Assembly: GCA_016711505.1 (NCBI GenBank)
Contig: JADJSV010000008.1
Coordinates: 1-64,000 of the forward strand
Direction: 5' to 3'
Length of the DNA: 64,000 nt
Source: Bacteroidota bacterium
GTDB taxonomy: Bacteria; Bacteroidota; Bacteroidia; AKYH767-A; 2013-40CM-41-45
Of the stretch, positions 1 through 11,110 are shown one piece after another (the stretch's first letter is position 1; the number at the start of each line of letters is the position of its first letter). Under the pieces are notes generated by a model. It had not been told where the DNA came from and did no database searches. It saw only the letters and a list, made by a program, of their open reading frames with translations. A program made the position numbers and the translations under genes.

Positions 1-479
1 TGTAAAGATGTGCATCCGCTACCTGCGACGAATGGGATCTTATGTCTCCTTTGCAAGAGCAATTGCAAGTTCATTTTTATCTTTAGGAACTCTGGCGTTA
101 TACCCTTCTATCAGATCAATTGTTGAGTAATCGATCTCATTTAACTTATGGTGGTAATATGGATGAACCAGCAAAACAAGTCCATCTTGCTTTTTGATCT
201 GTTCAATTACTTCACTGAAATAATATGCAGTTATTTCTTCTTTTGAAGTTCAACCCGGTTATATCACCTACTGAAGTTTTTACTTCTGATCCAACGATTA
301 CTTTGAAGTCTGAATCCATATTCAGAGCGGAACATTCAGACCACCCTTGATAGTATTATGGTCACTGATAACAATCCCATTCAAGCCCCTTTCTTTTGCT
401 AAATGCAGGATCCTGGCAGGTTTCATCAAGCTGTCATAAGAATGGAATAGTATGAGTATGAAAATCTATTTGCAAACAT
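1..479 (-). CDS. PHP-domain phosphoesterase-like hydrolase, frame-broken and cut by the window edge
   Basis: Members of the PHP family are metal-dependent phosphoesterases or hydrolases. Translating the minus strand in changing frames gives an ordered set of PHP motifs: DFHTHT followed by SYDS-like sequence near the start, VISDHNTI, VLLVHPYYHHK and, close to position 1, GSDAHLY. These lie in at least three different frames, so no single open frame covers the gene. The start is probably the ATG or TTG at 473-479, directly after or overlapping the end of the upstream ATP-grasp gene, which makes it the last visible gene of the glycan operon. The 3' end lies outside the window. The breaks look like the indels seen in the neighbouring genes. 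Substrate unknown. Confidence 0.7.
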
Positions 480-481
480 TA

Positions 482-1601
482 CCTGGATGTGATTTTTATA
501 ATAATGAACAAAGATATTTACAAATTGAAATAAGTTCGGTTTTATATCACTCCACCTGAAATCTTTCTTTGAAATTAACATCGTTTGATAATTCTTAGAA
601 ATGAAGATGGTCTTTCGAGAAAATGGAACAATTCACCATTCAAAATCCATTGAAAAACGACTTTTTCCTTATATAAATTAATAGCAGGGATTACCTCTCC
701 CCCTTTGTTCCATTATGATATATTCCGAAATCGACTCAGAACATAATGCCAGTTCAAGCGAACCCCAGAATTTAGGATTAATCTCCATCAGATAATATTT
801 GCCATCCGTATTGTCCTTTTTAAATTCTACCATTGCTACACCATTCCATTTCAAATGATCCAAAAGCATACCGGTTTCTTTCAATTTGTCGTCAGAAAAA
901 CTCTCAGCGCAAACGCTTGCTCCACCTGTTACAGGATATTCACGAATGCGGTGATGCATAAAATATTTAATGCATTTGCCGTCTTTGTAATAGGCAAAAA
1001 ATCCATACCCGTCACCTGAAACATATTTTTGCACAATAGGACTAACGCCATTAAGAGATGATTTCATTTTACTAAAAATCTCCACTGCCTGGTTATGCTT
1101 CTATGCATATATTCTACAATATTCTTACCTGATTCAAAGGAGCTTTTGATGACCACAGGAAAAACTATTTCTTTATCTTCGAAAATTATTCGCTGCTTCA
1201 ATCTGATATGTGACCGGACAAGGAACATTTAACGAACGTGCAAGCTGATATGTCAAAACTTTATCAGATGCTAATTCAATATTGGAATAAGAAGTAACTA
1301 CTAAGTGTGTATACTTTCTGATTTCATTCTGACTTTCTGCACATAATTGATAACTTTTGAAACCAACCGGCATCAGAACATCATATTTATTTTCTGACAG
1401 TTCTTTAATTAATGCATCAATGTAGCTTTTACCGTTTTTTTTCGGATCAGGAAGAATGATCTTTTTAATAACATATTTTGAGTAAAATGACAATGATGCG
1501 GATTTGCTTCCTGCAACATTTACAAAATAACCCTTCTCACCAAGATGCCTTACTATGGCCAGGGTATTTTGATTTTGTGCGTCAAGAATGAGTATTTTCA
1601 A
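482..1601 (-). CDS. ATP-grasp ligase, carbamoyl-phosphate-synthase-large-chain-like, frame-broken
   Basis: ATP-grasp enzymes join a carboxylate to an amine or thiol using ATP. The first 140 codons (from the ATG at 1601) give a clean pre-ATP-grasp Rossmann start, MKILILDAQNQNTLAIVRHL, then LASDKVLTYQLARSLNVPCP. The frame changes near 1170 and again near 1090; the piece 678-1085 holds the ATP-binding core ending in KYYLMEINPKFWGSLELAL, where the E-x-N metal-binding pattern of ATP-grasp enzymes is visible. Further downstream other frames continue with family-like text (SDIKPNLFQFVNIF) to about 482. The implied length is about 370 residues, normal for this stand-alone type. It sits 7 bp after the deacetylase gene. 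The substrate is unknown; modification of a glycan or a carrier by an amino acid is only a guess. Confidence 0.7.
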
Positions 1602-1608
1602 AATATCA

Positions 1609-2892
1609 TCACTTTAAATTTGACAATAAATTATATTGAGGAATATAATAATCAACTTTCAATTGATTTAGATCATAACAAGTCAGTCCTGTTTCTTTGA
1701 AATAAGATAACAACGATTTATATAATTTAATGTAGCCACGATATTTAAATTCGGAAAAGAAATTATTATGAAAGTTCAGACAAAAAACCGAGTTATTCAG
1801 ATTTTCATTAAACCACATTATTAATTCCTTTGAAACATCATCAACATCTAACCTGTCTCTGAAAAATGTTCTATCCATAATATGCATAGGAACTTCAAGA
1901 AAACTGAAGGGCCGATCTTCTTTCAGATTATAAGGAATGAAAGGCAGGCCATATTATTCCTGAATCCATATTCTTCAGTAAATCCCAAAGAAAGATCAAT
2001 TTTAATTTCAGACCTCTCAATTTGGTTATAACCTTCAGGCAGTGTAAAATTGAGAAAATGAAAACGATTTGAATCTATCCCTTTTCCATCAATTCTAATT
2101 CATCGTTAATGCTATCAGGCCTCAAACTTTTATGGAGGCCCGATTCAAAACCTCCTGTTTTCACAATTGAATAATATCGTTGCAATTTCTTACTCTTAAA
2201 TGAATAATCTGCATTCATCTTATCTTTTTCAGCAACCAATAAAAAATCGATTTAAATTCATACTCACTTTCAATTTTCATTATCTTTTCAAAATTCAACC
2301 AATCTGCACGACCAATGATATGTCTGAAAGACAAAGAAATAAAGTCAACGAAGCCACTTTTTCAAAGCAAACATTCCATCTTCCTTAATTGATCCATATA
2401 CGCTATCAATATCGCGAGTTAAAACGAAACCGGATTTTTCACGAGTTTTAATTTCGTTAGAAATTTTTACATTGCTTCTGACAAATGAATCAATGCAATT
2501 CTGCACATGATTAATTTTAATGTTACTGAATTTTTCTTGATAACTATTTTTGAATTCAGATCTTCCTAAAAAATCATCTGAGGGAGCTTTGTATTCCTGA
2601 ATTGAATTTACACAAAAAAAATAGTAGACAAATAATCTATTTCGCCAAACTCATTTTTTATAAAACAATCATTTTTAAAATGGTTTTCATGATTGAATAT
2701 ACCGTTTATCAGATCTGAATAAAATTTTTTCGAAATTTTTATTTCTGAATTATTCCCATAAGACAAAATTACATTTGCTTCATTTGGATTTTCAACAAAA
2801 TCAATCTCAATTCCCCTATTTACTGCGATCAAAACTAAAGTATACTGATATATTTTTAGTCCGGTTATCTCAGGATGTATATATACCTTCAT
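1609..2892 (-). CDS. Polysaccharide deacetylase-like protein (DUF7033-type N-terminus), frame-broken
   Basis: The 1284-bp span corresponds to 428 codons, the usual size for this Bacteroidota family. The first 94 codons (2892-2608) and the last 92 (1887-1609) are open in a single frame each; between them the coding sense jumps frame several times. Piecing frames together gives VLTRDIDSVYGS, equivalent to the metal-binding T-x-D-x-D start of polysaccharide deacetylases, and a C-terminal CLNFHNNFFSEFKYRGY segment in which the His is typical of the family. The protein would remove acetyl groups from a polysaccharide or act as a relative without that activity. It follows the glycosyltransferase by 6 bp and precedes the ATP-grasp gene by 7 bp. 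Family call moderately certain; exact break positions are not resolved. Confidence 0.6.
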
Positions 2893-2898
2893 AGCATA

Positions 2899-4193
2899 TT
2901 AGCCTAATAAAATTTTCACCAATTCTGCAGTCTGACTTTTTCTGGTGTACTTTTGCTTCGATGTTTCATTACTATTATAAATATAACCTGATTTCCAATT
3001 TTCAAAGTTCATATTTATAAAATTAAGTATTTGATCAGGTTCATTACGATCAAACATTTGTCCTGCATTTGTCGACTTCAGTATAGTTGCTGCAGATCCG
3101 GATAAAGGACCAAGTCCAAGTATTGGTCTGCCACTACCAATATATTCGAATAATTTACCTGTCAGAATACCTTCGGAACCGGCAATATCCGGAATAAAAA
3201 GTAATAAGATGGCTGCAGATTGCATAAAGTTTACGGCACTCTGATGATCAACATGTTCAATAAAAACTGAATTAGAACTTAACCCATTTTCATCGACTAA
3301 CTTTCGTATAATTGAACTTGAGGAACCGACCATTTGCAAAACTACTTTTAGCCCGGGATGTTCGTCTATGAATTTTCTGATCACTTTTAAACGCAATTCC
3401 GGGACTATAATTGTCCGCAATAGTTCCAACATAAGTGATAACAAATTCTTCTTTAGAAACCTGAATCTCTGTTTGAAAATCGCTTTCGTCAAACCCATTC
3501 GGTATAACATGAAATTTCTCCGCCGGGTTTCTCTGATTTCGCAAGGAATAATTTATTGATCGGATCACTCACACTTATTACTTCATCTGCATTTTCAAGA
3601 ACTTGTCGCTCATATACTGCGTCACGTTTTGCTGCATACTTTGTATGAAGTAGATCATGATAGTAATAGATGTCTGTCCATGGATCCCGCATATCTGCTA
3701 TCCAGCGGATCTTATACTTCTTTTTTAATTCCAGTCCGATAAGCTGACTGCTATGCGGCGGCGAAGAAATAAATACAGTATCCACTTTTTCTTTTTCAAT
3801 GATATCAGATGCAGCTTTAACAGCAAAGCGTACCCAACCTAATCTGGCATCCGGCAGAAAAAAATTCCCCCTTATAAACCGAAGCGTTTTCTGTGTGATC
3901 GTTTCTTTATTATTATTTGCAAATCCCCCGTGCGGAATTGTATCTTTTCCTTTTAATGCAGAAAGTATTTTTAATGGTTCGAAGGAACGTGTACGGATTA
4001 CACGTACATTCTCTTTTACTTCTTTCAACAAACTTTCATCTAAAATGGGATAAGTGGCCTGGTTCCGGTCAACAGTAATAACTATCGGTTCAATTCCAAA
4101 TTCAGGCAGATACTTCACGAACTTCAAAGAACGCTGAACTCCTGCACCTCCACTTGGTGGCCAATAATAAGTAATGATCAGAACCTTCTTCAA
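2899..4193 (-). CDS. GT4-type glycosyltransferase, frame-broken
   Basis: The N-terminal 220 codons (4193 to about 3540) read MKKVLIITYYWPPSGGAGVQ, the glycine-rich start typical of GT4 (glycosyl transferases group 1) enzymes, with SSPPHSSQLIGLELKKKY and RDPWTD further on. The frame then changes near 3540 and near 3400. The C-terminal half (2899 to about 3400) gives the nucleotide-sugar binding fold with IPDIAGSEGILTGKLFEYIG, matching the E-x7-E region, and the preceding piece reads FHVIPNGFDESDF. Total implied length is about 430 residues, normal. The start is 3 bp after the YfhO stop, so the two are cotranscribed. It would add a sugar to a cell-surface glycan; donor and acceptor are unknown. 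Confidence 0.8.
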
Positions 4194-4196
4194 ATT

Positions 4197-6678
4197 CTAC
4201 TCCGCTTTTTTAGCCGATTGAATCTCTTTGTATACAACACCAAGAAAAAACAGAATCAATAAAATTGAACCTGCCAGACTGACCATTCCTCCTGTTGCAA
4301 CTACTTCCGGCTCAAATTTCCATTCAACCTGATGCTTACCTGCAGGAATTTTCATTGCACGTAAAACATAATCTGCACGCACATAGTCAACTTTTTTACC
4401 ATCAACATAAGCATTCCAGCCTTCATCATAATAGATCTCTGAAAAAACAGCCAGATGGTCACCCGACGAATTTGTTTCGTAGGTCAGATGATTGGGTTTA
4501 TATGAAGTCAGCTTTATCGCAGATGAAGAATCATTTACCACATTGATACCGGTAACTTTATCTGAGAAACGCTGATCAACGATAGCAGTTGTTTTCGGAT
4601 TAAAATTATTCAGAGCTGCAATTTCAGCATCAGCATTTGGAACGATCTTAACTTCGCTTACAAACCACGCATTACCCAGAGCTCCCGGATTAACCAATGG
4701 TTGTGTTTCAGGATTATAAATAATGTATTTTGTATTCAACATATTCAGAGCCGATTGTCCGCCAATGATCTGTTGAAATGATGAGTCCGGTTTTTGTAAG
4801 GCACTTCTCAAAGAAGACATCTCGGGAGTGAGTCTGTAATCTATCAGCTCTTTGTATCTTTTTAACTTGGCTCCATGATACCCACCTATCGACTGGTGAT
4901 AATAAGAAGTACTCGCATCGTTGAAAGTATTCGCAGCAAGATTTAATACACGGTAACTCAGCGTCGGATCCTGTTTGATACTTTGATCGGCCAGAGTTTC
5001 AGGGAATGGTGTGCTGTTCACTGATTTTTTTACAAACGAATCCGAATCGACATACCGGCGATCTACACCAATTAAATCGATTGCAATAAGAACGATCAAT
5101 CCATAGATCAGAAATTCTTTTTTGAAGCGATATCTTGCAAATCCATAGATCAATGCACCTGAAAGTATCAGTAATATCAGACTTCTTCCGGCATCACTGC
5201 TAACGATCTCTTCACGGGCTGTTGAAACTGCAGCAAAGAATTCATCGACGATCTGAGAGGCGTTTTGCTGACCTTTCACTGATGCAGATACCTGGTCATA
5301 TTCTCTGTCAGTATAAAGTCGCGTAAAAGTGCCCGGCGAAAGTTTTACAAGTAAAACAAAACCTATCACCACACCCATGCCTATTAAAAGTTTCTTGCGG
5401 TAGGTAGCAAAAAAGTTCTCATCCTTCACAAGCTTGTCTATTACCAGTACAGCCATCAATGGAATTGTAAATTCTGCAATAACTAAAGTAGTTGTTACCG
5501 CACGAAACTTATCGTATCCCGGTACATTATCGAGGAAAAAATTTGTGAACGACATAAAATATTTTCCCCATCCCAAGAAAATTGACAAGGTCGTTGAAAT
5601 TAAGATCCACCATTTCAATGGGCCTTGAATGATCAAAAGACCTACTACAAAAAGCATAACTAAAATTGCTCCTATGTATAAAGGGCCACCTGTAAAAGGT
5701 TGATCTCCGAAGTAAGAACCAAAACTTCCCACATATTGACGATAGTTTGAATCTACACTTTTTAAAACATCTTTATTATTTGTCTGAATAGCTTCACTTG
5801 CTCCACCCTTGAAATCCGGGATCAAAAACGTAAACGTCTCGCCTATCCCATAACTCCAATCGGTGATATAATCACGATCAAGTCCTGTTGTTAAATTTGC
5901 TTTATCTGCAGTCAGTTCTGAAGGTCCGCGTGTTGAATGCTCACCGTATTCCTGAGTAGCCCAAAGATTTGTAATATTTGATGCGACTGCTAATCCTGCA
6001 ACGACAATCAATAATGCAGATGCTTTAGCAAAATCTTTTAGCTTTTTTCCAATAATTAGCTTCATACAAAAATACACCACCTAAAAGAACAGTGATCATC
6101 ATCAGATAATACGTGATCTGCAAGTGATTTGCATAAAGCTCTAATGCCAGTGCTAAACCGGTAATAGAAGCGCCGAGTAAGATCCGCCCTCGGTATGTCA
6201 TAATGATACCGGCAATGACAGGAGCCATGTATCCAATAGCATGTGCTTTTGAATTATGTCCAGTCCCAATGAAAATTAAAAAGTAGGACGAGAAAGCAAA
6301 ACCAATTGCTCCCATAATTGCAACCCTTCTATCAACTCCAAGTGTCAGTAACAGAAAGTAAAATCCTGCCATTAACAGAAACAGATAATTAGCCGGAGTT
6401 GGCAATCCCAAAGTAATTATCTTATCGATGTACTTCACGATCATATAAGGATAGACAGCAGAGATCTGATATCCCGGCATTCCGCCAAACATTGAATTGG
6501 TCCAGTAAGTAAATTCTCCGGTTTTTTCCTGAAAGTCAGTGATCTCTTTCGACATCCCCTGCCAGTTGGCTATATCCGACTGCTTGAGTTCTTTACCTCC
6601 CAAAAGCGGAGCGAAGTATAGAAAAGTGATGACAATAAAAGCCAATATTGCAACAACGTGTGGCAGGTATTTTTTCAT
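4197..6678 (-). CDS. YfhO-family polytopic membrane protein, one frame break
   Basis: YfhO proteins are large membrane proteins linked to cell-envelope glycosylation (in Bacillus, glycosylation of lipoteichoic acid). The gene starts at the ATG at 6678; its first 210 codons hold repeated hydrophobic helices (for example IVITFLYFAPLLGG) and the loop SNSMFGGMPGYQISAVYPY-like sequence seen in the family. The frame shifts within 6025-6080, and the remaining 620 codons continue with further membrane helices and a soluble C-terminal domain ending in a last helix near 4250. Combined length is about 827 residues, normal for the family. The break sits by an A-rich run (TTGGAAAAAAGC), a common indel site. 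First gene of a tight operon with the glycosyltransferase. Confidence 0.85.
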
Positions 6679-6790
6679 GGATTTTCCTTAAAATTTGAAG
6701 CGAATATAGGAAATTATCAGGTATTAGAAAGGGGCAACAACTTCAAGAAAAGGGTTAAAAAGTTGGCAGGTTTCAGGTTCCAAGTTTTAT

Positions 6791-6830
6791 TAGTGCTGGG
6801 GTGTAGTCTGCAGACTACACCCCAGCACTA
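6791..6830. repeat. Perfect 40-bp intergenic palindrome
   Basis: The sequence from TAGTGCTGGGGTGTAGTCTG is followed immediately by its exact reverse complement, with no loop bases (centre at 6810/6811). The flanks are also complementary-like: several copies of a CAGGTTTCAGGTT-type text on the left and AACCTGAAACCTG on the right. It lies between DUF4834 and yfhO, both on the minus strand, so it could stop transcription from the carB side, but there is no clean U-tract. Confidence 0.85.
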
Positions 6831-6866
6831 ACAAACCTGAAACCTGAAACTTGAAACCTGAAACCT

Positions 6867-7094
6867 CTATTTCACTTCCTCATAATCATCAAACTTATCA
6901 TTCGGATTAATGCGAGCTTTAGTGTCGACATACACACGACCTTCTTCTTTACGTTGGCGGTCCTGGGCTTCCTGACGTTTCATAAAATCCTGTGCTGCCT
7001 GATTGAAAGCATTATGTGCACTGAAGAAAATAAATTTTCTGAGTGCTCTGAAAAGCAACATTAAAACAATGACTATTAAAATAAACTTTAGCAT
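6867..7094 (-). CDS. DUF4834-family small membrane protein
   Basis: A 75-residue protein with one N-terminal membrane helix (MLKFILIVIVLMLLFRALRK) followed by a charged tail rich in Gln, Arg and Glu (RQEAQDRQRKEEG) and an acidic end. This plan matches the DUF4834 family, small Bacteroidota proteins of unknown function. It starts 12 bp after the carB stop on the same strand, so it is likely cotranscribed with carB. No catalytic motif is visible. Function unknown. Confidence 0.75.
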   Translation of the reverse strand: MLKFILIVIVLMLLFRALRKFIFFSAHNAFNQAAQDFMKRQEAQDRQRKEEGRVYVDTKARINPNDKFDDYEEVK

Positions 7095-7106
7095 GACTCT
7101 TTATAA

Positions 7107-9920
7107 TTATCTTGAGAGATATAGATTACGTTCTGAATAGATCTTCTGGAAAAATTCATCTTCAAGATCATCGATGAAGTAAATCGCTTCGCCGGTCGAT
7201 TTCATTTCAGGGCCGAGTTCTTTGTTTACATCAAGAAATTTGTCGAATGAGAATACCAGGACTTTTATTGCATAACCAATTTTCTTAGGATGAATTTGAA
7301 GTCTTTGACTTTGTTTTCACCGAGCATAACTTTTGTCGCATAGTTAACATATGGTTCATCGTATGCCTTTGCAATGAAAGGAACTGTCCGTGATGCGCGC
7401 GGATTGGCTTCGATCACATATACTTTTTCACCCTTGATGGCAAACTGAATATTGATCAATCCTATCACTTTCATTGCCTTTGCAATTTTTGTGTGATGTC
7501 TTCAATCTGTTTTAGAACTCCATCGCTCAAATCAAATGGTGGTAAAACTGCATTACTATCACCACTGTGAATTCCTGCAGGTTCGATATGCTCCATCATT
7601 CCGATGATGTAAGAATTTTCTCCATCGCAGATCGCATCAGCCTCCGCCTCTATTGCATTTTGCAAAAAATGATCGAGAAGAATTTTGTTATCAGGTATGT
7701 CATGTAAAATTTTGATCACATGACTTTCCAGTTCTTCTTCATTGATCACGATCTTCATGCTTTGTCCGCCCAAGACATAGGATGGTCGAACAAGCAATGG
7801 AAATCCAAGATCCTTTGACAGCTCCACACTCTGATCTGCATTTTCAACAACAGCAAACTTTGGATAAGGGATTCCAAGATCTTTCAACAAAGTTGAGAAT
7901 CTTCCTCTGTCTTCTGCAAGATCAAGTGATTCGTAACTTGTACCTATAATTTTAATTCCATATTTATTTAACTTCTCTGCAAGTTTCAAAGCAGTTTGTC
8001 CACCCAACTGAACAATAACACCGTACGGTTTTTCATGTTCAATGATCTTATAGATGTGTTCCCAGAAAACCGGTTCAAAATAAAGTTTGTCGGCAATATC
8101 AAAATCTGTCGAAACAGTTTCCGGATTGCAATTGATCATGATCGTTTCATAGCCGCTTCTTTCGCAGCAAAAACACCATGCACACAACTGTAATCGAATT
8201 CAATTCCTTGTCCGATACGATTCGGACCGGAACCAAGAATGATCACTTTCTTTTTATCAGAGCTGACACTTTCATTCTCTTCATCAAATGTAGAATAGTA
8301 GTAAGGAGTCTTTGCTTCAAATTCAGCAGCGCATGTATCAACCAGCTTCCAGACACGACGAATATTTAATTCTCCACGTTTTTTGAAAACCTGACTTTCA
8401 AGACAACGAAGTAAATGTGCAACTTGTCTGTCGGCATAACCTTTTTTCTTCGCTTCCATCAAAAGGTCGCGCGGAATATTTTCTACAGTATATTTTTCAA
8501 TTTCTTTTTCAAGCTGAATAAGATCTTCGATCTGTCTCAAGAACCATGGATCGATCTTGGTCAGCTTTTGAATGGTGTTAAAACCAATTCCAAGTTTGAA
8601 AGCATCGTAGATATGGAACAAACGATTCCATCTCGGACGTTCCAGACTGTCGAGGATTTCTTCCTGGTCGCGGATCTCGCGGCCGTCGGCACCCAGACCG
8701 TTACGTTTGATCTCGAGCGATTGACAAGCCTTTTGCAAAGCCTCCTGGAAACTTCTTCCGATTCCCATCGCTTCACCGACTGATTTCATTTGCAATCCGA
8801 GGTGACGATCAGTTCCGACGAACTTATCAAAATTCCAGCGCGGAACTTTTACGATCACATAATCAAGTGTCGGTTCAAAGAATGCAGAAGTATTTTTTGT
8901 GATCTGATTTTTTAATTCATCAAGATTATAACCGATAGCAAGTTTGGATGCGATCTTTGCGATCGGATATCCGGTTGCTTTCGATGCGAGAGCAGAAGAC
9001 CGAGATACACGAGGATTGATCTCAATTACGATGATGTCTTCTTCGTTATTCGGATTCACAGAAAACTGAATGTTACAACCACCTGCAAAATTTCCGATTC
9101 CATTCATGCATTTGATAGCAAGGTCACGCATTTTCTGATAAGTAACATCAGAGAGTGTCATTGCAGGAGCAACAGTAATTGAATCACCGGTATGAATTCC
9201 CATCGGATCGAAATTCTCTATCGAACAAATGATGATGACATTTCCCGCAGTATCGCGAAGCAATTCCAATTCAAATTCTTTCCAGCCGCTGATCGATTGT
9301 TCGATCAACACTTCATGCAAAGGCGAAGCATGTAGTCCACGATTCAATGCTGTATCGAATTCTTCTTTTGTGTGAACGAATCCTCCGCCGGTTCCACCAA
9401 GTGTAAACGAAGGACGAATCACCAATGGAAACCCAATTTCCTGTGCGATCTCTTTACCTTCAAGAAAAGAAGTAGCTGTTCTGCCTTTACAAACACCTGC
9501 ACCAAGTTGAAGCATTCGCAAACGAAACTTCTCCCGGTCTTCCGTCATGTTGATCGCGTCGATATCGACACCAACCATTTTTACACCATAACGATCCCAG
9601 ATCCCCGACTTCTGGCATTCAATCGCTAGATTGAGAGCAGTTTGCCCACCCATTGTCGGCAACACAGCATCGATCTTATGTTTTTCCAGGATCTCAATGA
9701 TCGATTTACGTGTCAGTGGTTTCAGATAAACATTATCAGCTGTGACCTTATCGGTCATGATCGTAGCCGGATTGGAATTGATGAGAGTCACTTCAATGCC
9801 TTCTTCCTGGAGCGAGCGCGAAGCCTGAGACCCCGCATAATCGAATTCACAGGCTTGTCCGATGATGATAGGACCACTTCCAATAATGAGTATAGATTTG
9901 ATGGAATTATCTCTTGGCAT
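7107..9920 (-). CDS. carB: Carbamoyl-phosphate synthase large subunit, three frame breaks
   Basis: CarB makes carbamoyl phosphate from bicarbonate, ammonia (delivered by CarA) and two ATP for pyrimidine and arginine synthesis. The start MPRDNSIKSILIIGSGPIII at 9920 is diagnostic; the first ATP-grasp half (FTLGGTGGGF, EINPRVSRSSALASKATGYP) is intact to about 8150. The frame changes near 8150 (just after NRIGQGIEFDYSCVHG), near 7475 and near 7290; the second half gives VRPSYVLGGQSM and EANPRASRTVPFIAKAY. Reading on to the stop at 7107 gives a span of exactly 938 codons and an end at STGEAIYFIDDLEDEFF, so the C-terminal MGS-like allosteric domain of the 1073-residue E. coli protein is absent, as in other short CarBs. 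Since CarB is usually needed for growth without uracil and length is conserved, sequence error is the likeliest cause of the breaks. No carA is nearby. Confidence 0.93.
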
Positions 9921-9974
9921 AACTGAATGTTAGAAGGTTAGAGACTTCCCTGCTTTTGGGCGAAAAAAGTCAGG

Positions 9975-9982
9975 CAAAAGTA
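9975..9982 (-). promoter_or_regulatory. Candidate -7 element of the carB promoter
   Basis: The minus strand reads TACTTTTG, a full match to the Bacteroidota -7 consensus TAnnTTTG, 55 bp upstream of the carB ATG. No TTG was found at the expected -33 distance, so this rests on the -7 match alone. Confidence 0.35.
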
Positions 9983-10103
9983 CGGGTTTTGTTTGTTTTG
10001 TCGAGAGAATGTTATTGACAATTAGTTGAAATAATGAACGACTTTTAATTTCGGATTGCGGATTTCGGATTGATGGCTACCTAACATCTGCGATGTAAAA
10101 TTT

Positions 10104-10144
10104 TCTGCGGTTTTTCTGCGTATTCTGCGCAATTCTGCGGGAAA
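10104..10144 (+). repeat. Dispersed intergenic repeat (TCTGCGG...GGGAAA), copy 1
   Basis: A 41-bp sequence beginning TCTGCGGTTTTTCTGCGTAT and ending TTCTGCGGGAAA. The same text recurs at 11013-11053, inverted at 11070-11110, and in variants at 16624-16853 and 35522-35553. All copies lie between genes. Here it is just upstream of the alpha/beta hydrolase gene. Confidence 0.85.
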
Positions 10145-10181
10145 CAAATTTGAGTGCCAAAAAAAGGACTAATTTCACCCC

Positions 10182-10991
10182 GTGCGTACAGAAATCCAGC
10201 TTGACGATAAAATATTAGAGATTTTCACCTATGGAAATGGTCAGAAGAAAATGATCATATTCCATGGATTTGACAACGAAGCCACTGAATTCGAGCCACT
10301 AAGTAATGAACTTCCGGACTACACGCTAATTTCTGTGAATTTGTTTTTTCATGGGTCCAGCAAAGCTTCAATGAAATCGGTTGAGACCGGATTAGACGTT
10401 GAGCAATTCAAAGACATTCACAAAATGTTAATGGACAAATTCCCCGCAGAGAAATATGATGTTATGGGATTCAGTCTGGGTGGAAGAGTGGCGCTTACGC
10501 TTTATCAGTTCATGTCAGAACGGATTGATCGTTTGATCTTACTTGCACCCGACGGATTGAAACCGACAACGATGTATCGTTTTGTGACAAGAAATTATTT
10601 CGGCAAAAAACTTTTTGAAAGAGTGATCAAAGATCCGCATCGTTTGATTGCATTTGGAAATGGATTAAAGAAAATAAAATTACTTGATGAAAAGAAGATC
10701 CGGTTTTTGAAATATTCATTAGAGAATCAGTTGCGTCGGGATAAAGTTTACAATGGCTGGATGATCTATCGTTATATAATTCCTGATCTTTCAGAAGTGA
10801 AGAAGATTATTGCAAACAACACAAAGGTCGATCTCTTCTTCGGAAAGCATGATGTTTTAATGCCGCCCTCACTTGGACAAAAATTCAAATCGGGTTTAGG
10901 GAAAAATTGTACTGTGCATGTTTTGCCGACGGGGCATCAGTTGATCTCTGAGAAAAATCTTGCAGCGATTGCGGAGTTGATCAAATATTGA
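10182..10991 (+). CDS. Alpha/beta hydrolase
   Basis: A 269-residue cytoplasmic protein (no signal peptide) of the alpha/beta hydrolase fold. Visible are the oxyanion region FHGFDNE near residue 27, the nucleophile elbow GFSLGGR near residue 96, an acid candidate in FFGKHDVLMPP near residue 225 and the catalytic His in PTGHQLISE near residue 250, so the Ser-Asp-His triad is complete. The start used is GTG at 10182; no upstream in-frame ATG is evident. It is transcribed away from carB and stands alone between two copies of the dispersed repeat. The sequence does not show the substrate; esterase or C-C hydrolase activity is possible. Confidence 0.85.
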   Translation: MRTEIQLDDKILEIFTYGNGQKKMIIFHGFDNEATEFEPLSNELPDYTLISVNLFFHGSSKASMKSVETGLDVEQFKDIHKMLMDKFPAEKYDVMGFSLGGRVALTLYQFMSERIDRLILLAPDGLKPTTMYRFVTRNYFGKKLFERVIKDPHRLIAFGNGLKKIKLLDEKKIRFLKYSLENQLRRDKVYNGWMIYRYIIPDLSEVKKIIANNTKVDLFFGKHDVLMPPSLGQKFKSGLGKNCTVHVLPTGHQLISEKNLAAIAELIKY

Positions 10992-11012
10992 AGTATAAAT
11001 ACGGATTTAAAA

Positions 11013-11110
11013 TCTGCGGTTTTTCTGCGTATTCTGCGCAATTCTGCGGGAAAGAAATCACGCTTATTATTTCCCGCAGAATTGCGCAGAATACGCAGAA
11101 AAACCGCAGA
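11013..11110. repeat. Perfect inverted repeat built from two copies of the dispersed repeat
   Basis: Arm 11013-11053 (TCTGCGGTTTTTCTGCGTAT to GGGAAA) and arm 11070-11110 are exact reverse complements over 41 bp, separated by a 16-bp loop. It could fold into a very stable hairpin between the 3' end of the hydrolase gene and the 3' end of rpmH, which converge on it. Confidence 0.9.

Noticed and set aside
2200..2388. 62-codon plus-strand frame
   Set aside because: It lies opposite the coding sense of the broken deacetylase gene, which gives family-like motifs on the minus strand.
7107..9920. carB as a true pseudogene
   Set aside because: Coding sense and total length are conserved across all three breaks and adjacent genes show the same error type; sequence error is simpler. 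Not excluded without reads.
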